Shown piece after piece: positions 15,677 through 23,466 of a stretch of 64,000 nt of DNA. The notes below the pieces were generated by a model. It worked only from the letters and a program-made list of their open reading frames with translations, was not told where the DNA came from and did not search any database. Both the position numbers and the translations under genes were made by a program. Source of the DNA: JACVRW01 sp963835705 (GTDB taxonomy: Bacteria; Actinomycetota; Thermoleophilia; Solirubrobacterales; Thermoleophilaceae); NCBI GenBank assembly GCA_963835705.1, contig CAWIGR010000012.1:124001-188000 (forward strand). The letters are read 5' to 3'. Every line of letters begins with the position of its first letter. Position 1 is the first letter of the stretch.

Positions 15677-16087
15677 TCAGTGAAGCGGCGGTTCCCAGCC
15701 CTCGAGGACGGGCGGCCGCCAGTCGCCGCCCACCGTCTTCGAGTCCTTCACCCAGGGCCCCAGCTCCGGCTGGGGGAACTTGGCGTGCTTCTCCTTCAGG
15801 CGAATGCCGTAGGAGTTGCCCGACTGGAGGTGGGCGATGAGCACCTTGCGTGCGATCTCGTTCTCGCGGCCCTCGGGGATCTCGAAGTAGAGCTTGAGGA
15901 AGGAGTTGGAGTAGCGGTCGAACACGGCCGGCATGCCGTCCTCCACGAGCAGCTCCACGTCCTCGAGCCAGTTCAGGTCCGCGCCCGGCGTGGCCTCCAT
16001 CAGATCGATGTCGTCGAGCTGCGCGATGTCCTCCTGGTAGGGGAAGCGCTCGCCCGACAGCGACTCGGAATCGACGATCTGGCTCAT
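15677..16087 (-). CDS. 136-aa protein of unknown function embedded in the NMG operon
   Basis: I do not recognise this protein. It is 136 aa, acidic in the first half (QEDIAQLDDIDLMEATPGADLNWLEDVELLVEDG) and basic with Pro and Trp in the second (GDWRPPVLEGWEPPLH), with no membrane segment or signal peptide. The ATG overlaps the mgsC1 stop (ATGA) and the FAD oxidoreductase starts four bases later, so it is made with them. Possible roles are a small subunit of the FAD enzymes, replacing MgdB or MgdD, or an assembly factor (inference). Confidence 0.7.
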   Translation of the reverse strand: MSQIVDSESLSGERFPYQEDIAQLDDIDLMEATPGADLNWLEDVELLVEDGMPAVFDRYSNSFLKLYFEIPEGRENEIARKVLIAHLQSGNSYGIRLKEKHAKFPQPELGPWVKDSKTVGGDWRPPVLEGWEPPLH

Positions 16088-17514
16088 CGCTCCGCAGGCT
16101 CCCGCTCGGGCAGGTGGTCGATCGGGTTCTCGAGGTAGCGGTCGAGCAGCGTCTCGATCCGCTGAAGCGCCCGCTCCTCCGACACTCCCGGGATGTACTC
16201 GGTGCCGGCGAGCGGCACGCGGGCCATCGCCGCGGCCTCGGTCGTCAGGGCCGCCAGGTCCTCGGGCTCCAGCGAGTGCACGTTGGTCTTCCCGCACGCG
16301 CGCGCGAGCATCTGCACCTCGAGCGTGAGCGTGTGCAGGAAGTTGTAGACGCGGTTCGCCGCGTCTTCCACGTGCAGCCGCTTGCGCAGCTCGGGATCCT
16401 GCGTGGTGATCCCGACCGGGCAGCGGCCCGTGTGGCAGTGGTAGCACTGGCCGGCCGGCACGCCGATCGTGCCCTCGTAGTCGGTGACGCCCGGGATCTC
16501 CTTGTTGCAGTTCAACGCCATCAGCGCCGAATGGCCGATCGCGATGGCGTCCGCGCCCAGCGCGATGCACTTCGCCACGTCGCCGCCGTTGCGGATCCCG
16601 CCGGCCACCACGAGGTCGATCTCGTCCGCCAGCCCGACGTCCTCGAGCGCGCGCCGCGCCTCGGGGATCGCCGCCATCAGCGGGATGCCGGTCTCCTCGG
16701 CCGCGGTATGCGGCCCGGCGCCGGTGCCGCCCTCGGCGCCGTCGAGGTAGATGATGTCCGGCCCGCACTTGGCCGCCATCCGCACGTCGTCGTACACGCG
16801 GGCGGCGCCCAGCTTGAGCTGGATCGGGATCTCGTAGTTGGTGGCCTCGCGCGTCTCCTGCACCTTCAGCGAGAGATCGTCAGGGCCCAGCCAGTCGGGG
16901 TGGCGCGCGGGGGAGCGCTGGTCGATGCCGGCCGGCAGCGAGCGCATCTCGGCCACCTGCTCGGTCACCTTCTGTCCCATCAGGTGGCCGCCGAGGCCGA
17001 CCTTGCAGCCCTGGCCGATGAAGAACTCGACCGCGTCCGCCAGCATCAGGTGGTGCGGGTTGAACCCGTACCGGCTCTGGATGATCTGGTAGTACCACTT
17101 CGTGGAAAGGTCGCGCTCGGGCGGAATCATCCCCCCCTCGCCAGAGCAGGTGGCGGTGCCCGCCATCGAGGCGCCCTTCGCCAGCGCCATCTTGGCCTCG
17201 AGCGACAGCGCGCCGAAGCTCATCCCGGTGATGTAGATCGGGATGTCGAGCTCGATCGGCTTCTTGGCGAACCGCGCGCCCAGCACCGTCTTCGTCACGC
17301 ACTTCTCGCGATAGCCCTCGATCACGAAGCGCGTAAGGGTTCCGGGCAGGAAGATCAGCTCGTCCCAGTGCGGGATCTTCTTGAACATCGAGAAGCCCCG
17401 CATGCGGTAACGGCCGAGCTCGGCCTTCATGTGGATGTCGTCGATGACCTCCGGGGTGAAGATCTTGCTTCGGCCGAGGATGGTCTTCTGCGACGGGGCG
17501 TTCTCGTCGGCCAT
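16084..17514 (-). CDS. mgsC: N-methylglutamate synthase subunit C (glutamate-synthase FMN domain), copy 1
   Basis: 476-aa protein with the FMN-binding (beta/alpha)8 domain of glutamate synthase: ITGMSFGALS, GEGGM, GGHLMGQKV, DGAEGGTGAGP and GGIRNGGDVAKCIALGADAIAIG. In NMG synthase it exchanges the methylamine group of gamma-glutamylmethylamide to form N-methylglutamate. It keeps CYHCHTGRCPVGITTQ, the Cys motif that binds the [3Fe-4S] cluster in glutamate synthases, unlike copy 2. Start ATG 17514 overlaps the mgsB1 stop. A lone glutamate synthase is unlikely given the separate MgsA and MgsB genes next door and gmaS upstream. Confidence 0.85.
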   Translation of the reverse strand: MADENAPSQKTILGRSKIFTPEVIDDIHMKAELGRYRMRGFSMFKKIPHWDELIFLPGTLTRFVIEGYREKCVTKTVLGARFAKKPIELDIPIYITGMSFGALSLEAKMALAKGASMAGTATCSGEGGMIPPERDLSTKWYYQIIQSRYGFNPHHLMLADAVEFFIGQGCKVGLGGHLMGQKVTEQVAEMRSLPAGIDQRSPARHPDWLGPDDLSLKVQETREATNYEIPIQLKLGAARVYDDVRMAAKCGPDIIYLDGAEGGTGAGPHTAAEETGIPLMAAIPEARRALEDVGLADEIDLVVAGGIRNGGDVAKCIALGADAIAIGHSALMALNCNKEIPGVTDYEGTIGVPAGQCYHCHTGRCPVGITTQDPELRKRLHVEDAANRVYNFLHTLTLEVQMLARACGKTNVHSLEPEDLAALTTEAAAMARVPLAGTEYIPGVSEERALQRIETLLDRYLENPIDHLPEREPAER

Positions 17515-18293
17515 CACAGCACCAGCTTCCGCTCGCTCGGCTCGAGGCTGTCGTAGTTGTAGAGCTTCTTCCCGCACACGAACTTCTTCAGCTCGGGCGG
17601 GTCGCCGAGGCCGTAGATGCGGAACTTGCGCTCGATCAGCTCGGTGTCGGCGCCGGTCCACTCGCCCTCCACGCAGTCGATCCCGAGCGAGGCCACCTTT
17701 CCGCCCAAATAGATCGTCCCGTCGTACATCGAGTCGCCGAGGCCGGGGCCCACGTCGCCGCAGATGATCTGGCGGCCGCGCTGCATCATGAAGCCGGTCA
17801 TCGAGCCGGCGTCGCCGAGCACGATGATGGTGCCGCCCTTCTGGTCGATGCCGGTGCGGGCGCCGACCTGGCCTTTCACGACCAGGTCGCCACCGCGCAG
17901 GGCGGCGCCCGCGAGCGAGCCGGCGTTCGACTCGATCACGACGACGCCCGACATCATGTTCTCGGCCACGGACCAACCCACGCGGCCGTTCACCTGGACC
18001 TCCGGGCCGTCGATCAGGCCGCAGCCGAAGTAGCCCAGGCTTCCTTCGAATGTCACGCGGCACCGCATCAGGATCCCCACCCCGAGCGAGTGCCGCGCGC
18101 TTGGATTCAAGATCGTCACGTCGGTGACGCCCTGTTCGTACAGCAACCAGCGAAGCTCGCTGTTGACCTTGCGAGTCGAGAGGTCGCGGGCGTCGAACCG
18201 GGCGCTCGTGCCGTCGATCTCAGAGACCTTCGGGATGCTCCCGTCGAGCTCGACGAGCCCGCGCGGGTCGTAGAGGGTCTCTACCGCGTCCAC
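17514..18293 (-). CDS. mgsB: N-methylglutamate synthase subunit B (GXGXG domain), copy 1
   Basis: 259-aa right-handed beta-helix protein matching the GXGXG C-terminal domain of glutamate synthase: repeated glycine ladders (AENMMSGVVVIESNAGS, GGDLVVKGQVGARTGIDQKGGTIIVLG, GDVGPGLGDSMYDGTIYLGG). It is a structural subunit of the three-part NMG synthase. It begins with GTG 18293, overlapping the last 13 bases of mgsA1, and ends in ATGA with mgsC1. Formylmethanofuran dehydrogenase subunit C shares the fold but not this context. Confidence 0.83.
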   Translation of the reverse strand: MDAVETLYDPRGLVELDGSIPKVSEIDGTSARFDARDLSTRKVNSELRWLLYEQGVTDVTILNPSARHSLGVGILMRCRVTFEGSLGYFGCGLIDGPEVQVNGRVGWSVAENMMSGVVVIESNAGSLAGAALRGGDLVVKGQVGARTGIDQKGGTIIVLGDAGSMTGFMMQRGRQIICGDVGPGLGDSMYDGTIYLGGKVASLGIDCVEGEWTGADTELIERKFRIYGLGDPPELKKFVCGKKLYNYDSLEPSERKLVL

Positions 18294-19222
18294 ACCATCA
18301 CCGCGCCCTCATAGGGGTCGTAGGTCTCGATCTCCCGATCGACGACCTTGCGGATGGCGATCTCCTCGCTCGCGAGCGCGACGATGTCGTCGGACTCGTA
18401 CAGCACCAGCGGCTTGGCGCCGAGCTCGTCCTTGGCGACGCCGAGCGCGTCCTCCGTCACGCAAATGTAGGTGAAGACACCGTCGAGCTCATGGAGGCTG
18501 CGCCGCATGGACTCCTCGAGGGAGTCGCCCTGCGCCATCCGCTCGGCGAGGTAGACGGCGATGATCTCGGAGTCGCACATCGACTGGAACCGGTGGCCGG
18601 CGCGCTCCAGGCGCCGCTTCCACTGGTGGTAGTTGGTCAGCTGCCCGTTGTGGACGACGGCGACGTCGGGGAACGGATACGCCCAGTAGGGATGCGCATT
18701 CGCGATGTCGACATCCGACTCCGTCGCCATCCTCGCGTGCCCGATCGCGTGCGTGCCCATGAAGGTGTCCAGGCCGTAGTCGCTCGCCACCTTCTTCGCG
18801 TCGCCGAGGTCCTTGACGATCTCGAGCGCGCGGCCGAGCGACAGGACCTCGGTGCCCCGAACGTCCTCGACGTAGTCGGCGAGCTGCTTCAGGTCACCGT
18901 CGAATCCGAACGTGACGGTCATTGCGTGCTCGGTGGTCGGCCTCAGCTCGCCGATCTGGGCGCCCATCGAGCGCATACGACCCTCGACGTCAGAGCGCTG
19001 CCGCTTGAGGCGCTGCGCGAAGTCGAAGTCCTGGTGGCCGTTCGACTCGGCGAGCTTGACGTGCATCACGTAGCCGTCTTCCTCGGAGGCCGGCCGGTAG
19101 AGCGCGTAGCCGGTGGAGTCCGGCCCGCGGTGCTTCATGGCCTGGAGCATGGCCGTCATGTCGCGGCCGACCTGCCGCTCGCCGCCCCCGTCGCGGTAGA
19201 TGATCCCGGCGATGCCGCACAT
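18281..19222 (-). CDS. mgsA: N-methylglutamate synthase subunit A (class II glutamine amidotransferase), copy 1
   Basis: 313-aa Ntn-type amidotransferase. MCGIAGI gives the catalytic Cys as residue 2; HRGPDSTGY, GHARMATES, HPYW and VVHNGQLTNY are the glutaminase-site motifs. In NMG synthase this subunit handles the gamma-glutamyl amide. It starts 17 bases after gmaS1 and overlaps mgsB1. A purF or asnB identity is ruled out by length and by the GXGXG and FMN partners. Confidence 0.85.
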   Translation of the reverse strand: MCGIAGIIYRDGGGERQVGRDMTAMLQAMKHRGPDSTGYALYRPASEEDGYVMHVKLAESNGHQDFDFAQRLKRQRSDVEGRMRSMGAQIGELRPTTEHAMTVTFGFDGDLKQLADYVEDVRGTEVLSLGRALEIVKDLGDAKKVASDYGLDTFMGTHAIGHARMATESDVDIANAHPYWAYPFPDVAVVHNGQLTNYHQWKRRLERAGHRFQSMCDSEIIAVYLAERMAQGDSLEESMRRSLHELDGVFTYICVTEDALGVAKDELGAKPLVLYESDDIVALASEEIAIRKVVDREIETYDPYEGAVMVWTR

Positions 19223-19238
19223 CAGGGGTTCCTCCGCA

Positions 19239-20717
19239 TCAGGGCAGCACCTCCAGGTACTCCTCCCGCTCCCAGTCCGTGACCGCAGCCAGGTAGCGCT
19301 CCCACTCGTCGCGCTTGTAGTGGTGGAAGACCTTCCAGAGCCGGCCCGGCATGGCGCCGTCCCTCAAGTGCTCGTCCTTCTCGAGCTCGACGAGGGCGTC
19401 CCCGAGGCTGTCGGGCACCCGCTCGAGCCTGGTCGCGCCGTTTGACCGCAGGAGGTCGTACGTGTTGGCGCTCTGCGGCTCGCCGGGATCGCTCTTCTTG
19501 CGGATGCCGTCGAGGCCGGCGGTGAGCAGGGCCGCCACGGTCAGGTACGGGTTGCAGGAGGAGTCGACGCCGCGGTACTCGAAGCGCCCGCCCGAGGCCA
19601 CCCGCACCGTGCAGGTGCGGTTCTGCCAGCCCCAGTTCTTGTAGACGGGGGCCCAGAAGCCCTGGTCCCACATGCGGCAGTAGGAGTTCACCGTGGGGTT
19701 GCCGACGCACATGAGGGCGCCGAAGTGGTCGAGCATGCCGCCCAGGAAATTGCGGGCGGTGCCGGACAGCTGCGCGGGGCCGTCGGCGTCGTGGAAGACG
19801 TTGGTGCCCTCGTCGTCCACGAGCGTGAAGTGGTGGTGGTGCCCGTTCGCGGACACACCGATGAACGGCTTGGGCATGAAGGTGGGCAGGAGCCCGTGCT
19901 TGCGGCCCACCGCGGCGCAGATCTGGCGGTAGGTGGTGATGTTGTCCGCCGTCTTGACCGGACGGTCGAAGCGGAAGTTGAGCTCCAGCTGGCCGGGCGC
20001 GTCCTCGTGGTCGCCGTAGCTCATGTCTAGGCCGAGCGCTTGGCCGTACTCGATCACGTCGAGCAGCACCGGACGAAGCTCCTCGAACTGGTGGATGTGG
20101 TAGCAGTAGGGCTTGGTGACGCCGTCCGGCTCACCGCCGCCCTCGGGGCGCTTGAGCCACATCATCTCGGGCTCGATGCCGATCAGGAAGCTGTAGCCGA
20201 GCTCCTCCTCGAACTCCGCTACGACCCGCTTCAGATTCTGCCTGGGGTCGGCGTCGAGGAGCTCCCCCGTCTCCGTGTCGTAGCAGTCGCACAGCACGCG
20301 CGCGACGCGCGGGTCCCAGGGCAGTGGCGCGAAGGTGTCGAGGTCGGCGATGGCGGCCAGCTCGGACTCCTCGGGACCGAAGCCGATGTAGTCGCCGACG
20401 CGGTCCACGAACAGGTTGGCGGTGGCGCCATAGACGAGCTGGTAGCCCTTCTCGGCCACCTGCGGGAAGAAGTCGGCCACCACGCCCTTGCCCATCACGC
20501 GGCCCGTGATCGAGACCTGCTGGAAGAAGACGTACTTGATGCCCTGGGCCTCGATGAGCTTGGTGATGGCCTCGATGCGCTCGCGCCGGCCGGGCTCGTT
20601 GCGCGCCTCTTCGAGGGTCTGCGGGGGCTTCGTGGAGCGGGGGGTCTCGAGGACCGTGCTCACGTCCCCGCCGAACGTGAGGGGGGCAGCTGCGTCGACG
20701 GCGACGCTGTCGCTCAT
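19239..20717 (-). CDS. gmaS: Gamma-glutamylmethylamide synthetase (glutamine-synthetase family), copy 1
   Basis: 492-aa glutamine-synthetase fold enzyme predicted to join methylamine to glutamate with ATP, the entry step of the NMG pathway. GS signatures: FLIGIEPEMMW (metal ligands), YGDHEDAPGQLELNF, ANGHHHHFTLVD, NPTVNSYCRM and VDSSCNPYL. An N-terminal extension of about 45 residues precedes the usual start. First gene of the operon gmaS-mgsABC-orphan-FAD-FAD. An operator-like AGCAAATTTGTA lies 78 bases upstream. A true glutamine synthetase or glutamate-polyamine ligase is possible from sequence alone; linkage to mgsABC decides it. Confidence 0.85.
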   Translation of the reverse strand: MSDSVAVDAAAPLTFGGDVSTVLETPRSTKPPQTLEEARNEPGRRERIEAITKLIEAQGIKYVFFQQVSITGRVMGKGVVADFFPQVAEKGYQLVYGATANLFVDRVGDYIGFGPEESELAAIADLDTFAPLPWDPRVARVLCDCYDTETGELLDADPRQNLKRVVAEFEEELGYSFLIGIEPEMMWLKRPEGGGEPDGVTKPYCYHIHQFEELRPVLLDVIEYGQALGLDMSYGDHEDAPGQLELNFRFDRPVKTADNITTYRQICAAVGRKHGLLPTFMPKPFIGVSANGHHHHFTLVDDEGTNVFHDADGPAQLSGTARNFLGGMLDHFGALMCVGNPTVNSYCRMWDQGFWAPVYKNWGWQNRTCTVRVASGGRFEYRGVDSSCNPYLTVAALLTAGLDGIRKKSDPGEPQSANTYDLLRSNGATRLERVPDSLGDALVELEKDEHLRDGAMPGRLWKVFHHYKRDEWERYLAAVTDWEREEYLEVLP

Positions 20718-20794
20718 ACGTCTCCTCCGAAGTCGTGGGGTCCAGGCAAGCCACGCCCGTGCGCGGGACGCGGGGCGATCATAACAGCGCTTTG

Positions 20795-20806
20795 AGCAAA
20801 TTTGTA
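20795..20806. promoter_or_regulatory. Operator-like AGCAAATTTGTA upstream of gmaS1
   Basis: Member of the TACMAATTNGTA set (ten or so of twelve positions), in the divergent region between gmaS1 and a SnoaL-like gene. The sequence is AT-rich in a GC-rich genome, so it may also contribute to a -10 region. Confidence 0.45.
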
Positions 20807-20836
20807 TAGGCCGCCGGCTCCTAAAGTAGGACGGCG

Positions 20837-21262
20837 ATGGCCCCCGGAAACGCCGACCTGATCCGGCCGATCTACGACGAGTGGGGACGCGGCAACTGGC
20901 GGCCGCGGTTCGAGATCTACCACCCCCGCATGCGATGGGGCTGGTCCGACGAGTTCCCCGACCTGGGCGGGGTCCGCGAGGACCACGACGATCCCAATCC
21001 GCGGCTGCGCACCTGGCTCAGCGAGTGGAAGCTATGGCGCGCCGTGGCGGAGGACTACCTCGAGATCGGCGATCACGTGGTGGTGCTCGCGACCTACCAC
21101 GGCGTGGGCAGGGGCAGCGGCGTGGAGATCAGCCAGGAGGGTGCGCACGTGTTCGAGCTGCGCGACGGCAAGGTCGTGCGGCTGGAGATCTTCGCGACTC
21201 GAAAGAAGGCGATGGAGTCGGTGGGCTCCGCGCGGCGGGAGAGCCGCGACCACGTCGGCTGA
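20837..21262 (+). CDS. SnoaL/NTF2-like small protein
   Basis: 141-aa protein of the SnoaL-like (NTF2 cone-fold) group: an N-terminal helix (ADLIRPIYDEWGRGNW), beta strands with VVVLATYHGVGRGSGVEI, and the ending HVFELRDGKVVRLEIFATRKKAMESVG, common in this family. Such proteins include isomerases, cyclases and many of unknown role. It is divergent from gmaS1 and shares its operator region, but a metabolic link is unproven. Confidence 0.7.
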   Translation: MAPGNADLIRPIYDEWGRGNWRPRFEIYHPRMRWGWSDEFPDLGGVREDHDDPNPRLRTWLSEWKLWRAVAEDYLEIGDHVVVLATYHGVGRGSGVEISQEGAHVFELRDGKVVRLEIFATRKKAMESVGSARRESRDHVG

Positions 21263-21298
21263 TCACCGGCGAAGCGCCGGAAGCGCTGGTCGGCGCCA

Positions 21299-21565
21299 CT
21301 AATCGTCGTCATCGTCGTGCCTGTGCCCGTGGCCATGGTCATGCCGCCTCCTCAGTGAGTCGCGGAGGTCGTCGATCGCGTCCTCGAGATCGTTGTACTT
21401 CCAGCCGTGGAGCTGCCGCTCGGCCGACTTCAGGGCGTCGCTCGCCGACCTCTCCCTCACGCGGTCGAAGTAGTACTCCGCCTTGTCGAGGTAGAAGTTG
21501 ACCTTCGCGAGCGTCCTCGAATCGATGTCGCGAGCTCGCACCAGCTGATCGAGCAGAGCCCGCAC
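21299..21565 (-). CDS. Hypothetical FIMAH-like C-terminal fragment with His/Asp tail
   Basis: 88-aa frame beginning at GTG. It is helical (residues 1-70, DQLVRARDIDSRTLAKVNFYL), resembling the C-terminal FIMAH-type helical domain of secreted enzymes, then a tail alternating His and Asp (RRHDHGHGHRHDDDDD) that could bind metal ions. No parent enzyme is visible upstream, so it may be a gene fragment. The coding call itself is uncertain. Confidence 0.35.
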   Translation of the reverse strand: MRALLDQLVRARDIDSRTLAKVNFYLDKAEYYFDRVRERSASDALKSAERQLHGWKYNDLEDAIDDLRDSLRRRHDHGHGHRHDDDDD

Positions 21566-21683
21566 GACCGCGAATCGCCCAGGTGGGCGAGCTGCCCGTC
21601 AGGTCCGCGGACTCGAAGGTCGGCCCGAAGCGCCCGGCCCACCTCGCTTTCGCGGGTGGCCGGCCGCTGATCTGCGTCCTGCC

Positions 21684-22508
21684 TTAGACGCCCGCCTTGA
21701 GGGTTCGCCCGATCGCCGGCACGGGGGGCACGTCCTCGAGCCAGCGCATCACGTGCAGGTCCAGGCTGCGCGGCAGGAAGATGTCGGTCGAGTACTCCAC
21801 GGGCGTGCCCTCCGCCGTGCACGTCACGTGGTCGATCTCGAGCGCGGCGACCGTGTCCTTCACGCCCAGCGCCTTCCCCACGCGGTCGCGCTTCGTCAAC
21901 ACCCGCGCCGTGATGTGCGCGCGCGTGTATGCCACCGGCACGCCGCTCTTCAAGAGCACGTCCAGCACCATCTGGCCGCGCTCGAGCGCGGGGCGCAGGC
22001 GCGACGGCGAGGGCAACTCGACGTCCGGGTGGACCACGTCGCGCATCCAGGCGCCGGGCTGGCCGTCCATCAGCAGGACGCGGGTGACCGACACCGCCGT
22101 GGTGTCCGCGTCGAGCCCGAGCCGCTCCCCCACCTCCGGGCCCACCCGCGTGCGCTGCACGTCGAGCTCACCGAGCACGAGCGTCACCCCGCGCCTGCGG
22201 GCCAGCTCGCTGTAGGACACGAGCTTCTCCAGCCCCTCGTCGAGCGAGCTCGAGGCCGCCCGGCCGACGTAGGTGCCGCTTCCCTGCCGCCGCACGATCT
22301 CGCCGCTCTCCTCGAGCCGGCGCAGCGCGGTTCGGAGCGTGCCGCGGGAGATCCCGAGGTGCGCCGACAGCTCCTGCTCAGGCGGGAGGCGCTCGCCGGG
22401 CCGGTGGCGGCCGGTCGCCAGCCAGCTCCGCAGCGCCTGCTCCGCCACGTCCACCAGGGATTGCCTCGGCTCGCGCCGCAGCGTGGCGGGCTCGGGACCG
22501 GTGGACAC
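21684..22508 (-). CDS. GntR-family regulator, HutC/UTRA subfamily
   Basis: 274-aa regulator. The winged HTH is at residues 15-80 (RLPPEQELSAHLGISRGTLRTALRRLEESGEIVRRQGSGTYVG), followed by a UTRA effector domain (DADTTAVSVTRVLLMDGQPGAWMRDVVHPD, GTPVEYSTDIFLP). HutC-type proteins sense small metabolites. Starts at GTG 22508. It lies about 1 kb from the gmaS1 promoter and is a candidate for controlling amine genes, but the even-centred TACMAATTNGTA palindrome is not a typical HutC site, so the link is weak. Confidence 0.82.
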   Translation of the reverse strand: MSTGPEPATLRREPRQSLVDVAEQALRSWLATGRHRPGERLPPEQELSAHLGISRGTLRTALRRLEESGEIVRRQGSGTYVGRAASSSLDEGLEKLVSYSELARRRGVTLVLGELDVQRTRVGPEVGERLGLDADTTAVSVTRVLLMDGQPGAWMRDVVHPDVELPSPSRLRPALERGQMVLDVLLKSGVPVAYTRAHITARVLTKRDRVGKALGVKDTVAALEIDHVTCTAEGTPVEYSTDIFLPRSLDLHVMRWLEDVPPVPAIGRTLKAGV

Positions 22509-22598
22509 GGCCGGATACTACCCCCGTCCCAGGGCCCGGTGTGCGGCGCCGGACGGGGGCGGGCGCCCGCCGGGCGTGACTTATCCTCCGTGTGCACG

Positions 22599-23156
22599 AT
22601 GGGCGCCACGGCCACCCGCATGACCGCCGAGCAGTACTTCGCCGTCACGGTCGAGGGCGATCACAAGCAGCTCGTGGACGGTGCAATCGTCTTGCCTGAG
22701 GCGAGGCCGATGCATGGCCTCCTCCAAGTGCGGCTCCTGACCGCTCTCGCGCACTGGATCGCATCGGGTCAGGGGCGCGGGCTCGTGCTCCCGCCCGCGG
22801 ACGTGATCCTCGACGAGTACAACGTCTACGGCCCGGACGTCCTGTGGATCGCGGAGCGCCACCGGCCCCGTGATCTGAACGAGCGACTGTCGCGCGTCCC
22901 CGAGCTCTGCGTGGAGATCCGCTCGCCGAGCACTTGGCGGTATGACGTCGGCGCCAAGAAATCGGCCTATGAGGCCGCCGGGCTACCCGAGCTGTGGCTG
23001 GTCGACGTGGTGGCCGGGACCGTGCTCGTGTTTCGTCGCTCTAAGCCGCACGCCGCCAGGTTCGACGTCGCTCTCGAACTCTGCCGCGGTGACACGCTGA
23101 CCTCGCCGCAGCTTGCCGGCTTCGAGCTGGCGCTGGACGACCTCTTCGGCGATTGA
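22599..23156 (+). CDS. Uma2-family (DUF820) PD-(D/E)XK nuclease-like protein
   Basis: 185-aa protein with the Uma2 pattern: MTAEQYFAVT near the start, PDVLWIAE (catalytic Asp region), LCVEIRSPST (Glu of the E-x-K-like core), DVGAKKSAYEAAGLPELWLVD and a C-terminal FELALDDLF. Uma2 proteins share the restriction-endonuclease fold and are abundant in actinobacteria and cyanobacteria; their function is mostly unknown. Starts at ATG 22599; isolated from its neighbours. Confidence 0.8.
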   Translation: MGATATRMTAEQYFAVTVEGDHKQLVDGAIVLPEARPMHGLLQVRLLTALAHWIASGQGRGLVLPPADVILDEYNVYGPDVLWIAERHRPRDLNERLSRVPELCVEIRSPSTWRYDVGAKKSAYEAAGLPELWLVDVVAGTVLVFRRSKPHAARFDVALELCRGDTLTSPQLAGFELALDDLFGD

Positions 23157-23186
23157 GGTCCGCGGCCGGGCGGTCGCGGCGGCGAC

Positions 23187-23375
23187 CTACCCGGCGGGTC
23201 CCTCGGAGATCACGTCCCATCCGGAGCCGCCGTCGAGGCGGTCCCTGCCGGCGCCGCCGTACAGGGTGTCGTCGCCCGAGTCGCCGTCGATGCGGTCGTC
23301 GCCTCCGTCTCCGAAGACGGCGTCGTCACCGCTTCGCGCCTCGACGCGGTCGTCGCCCTCGCCGGCGCAGATCAC
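23187..23375 (-). pseudogene. RTX-type calcium-binding repeat segment
   Basis: Nine-residue GGxGxDxUx-type repeats (AGEGDDRVEA, GDGGDDRIDG, GGAGRDRLDG, ending GGSGWDVISEGPAG), which bind Ca2+ in secreted proteins. The open frame continues upstream to about 23450 (GTPRSDRLRGTCGDDV) without a credible start, and joins the region just after the glycoamylase stop. It is most simply the C-terminal extension of that protein, separated by one or two frame breaks. Confidence 0.5.
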
Positions 23376-23466
23376 GTCGTCGCCGCAGGTGCCGCGCAGG
23401 CGGTCGGACCGGGGCGTGCCGGTGATCGTGCAGCCGCGGGGGAGGCGCCGAACTCCTCCATCCCGA

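Noticed and set aside
22599..23156. Uma2 protein as part of a defence island
   Set aside because: No restriction, toxin-antitoxin or other defence genes surround it, and Uma2 genes are commonly solitary.
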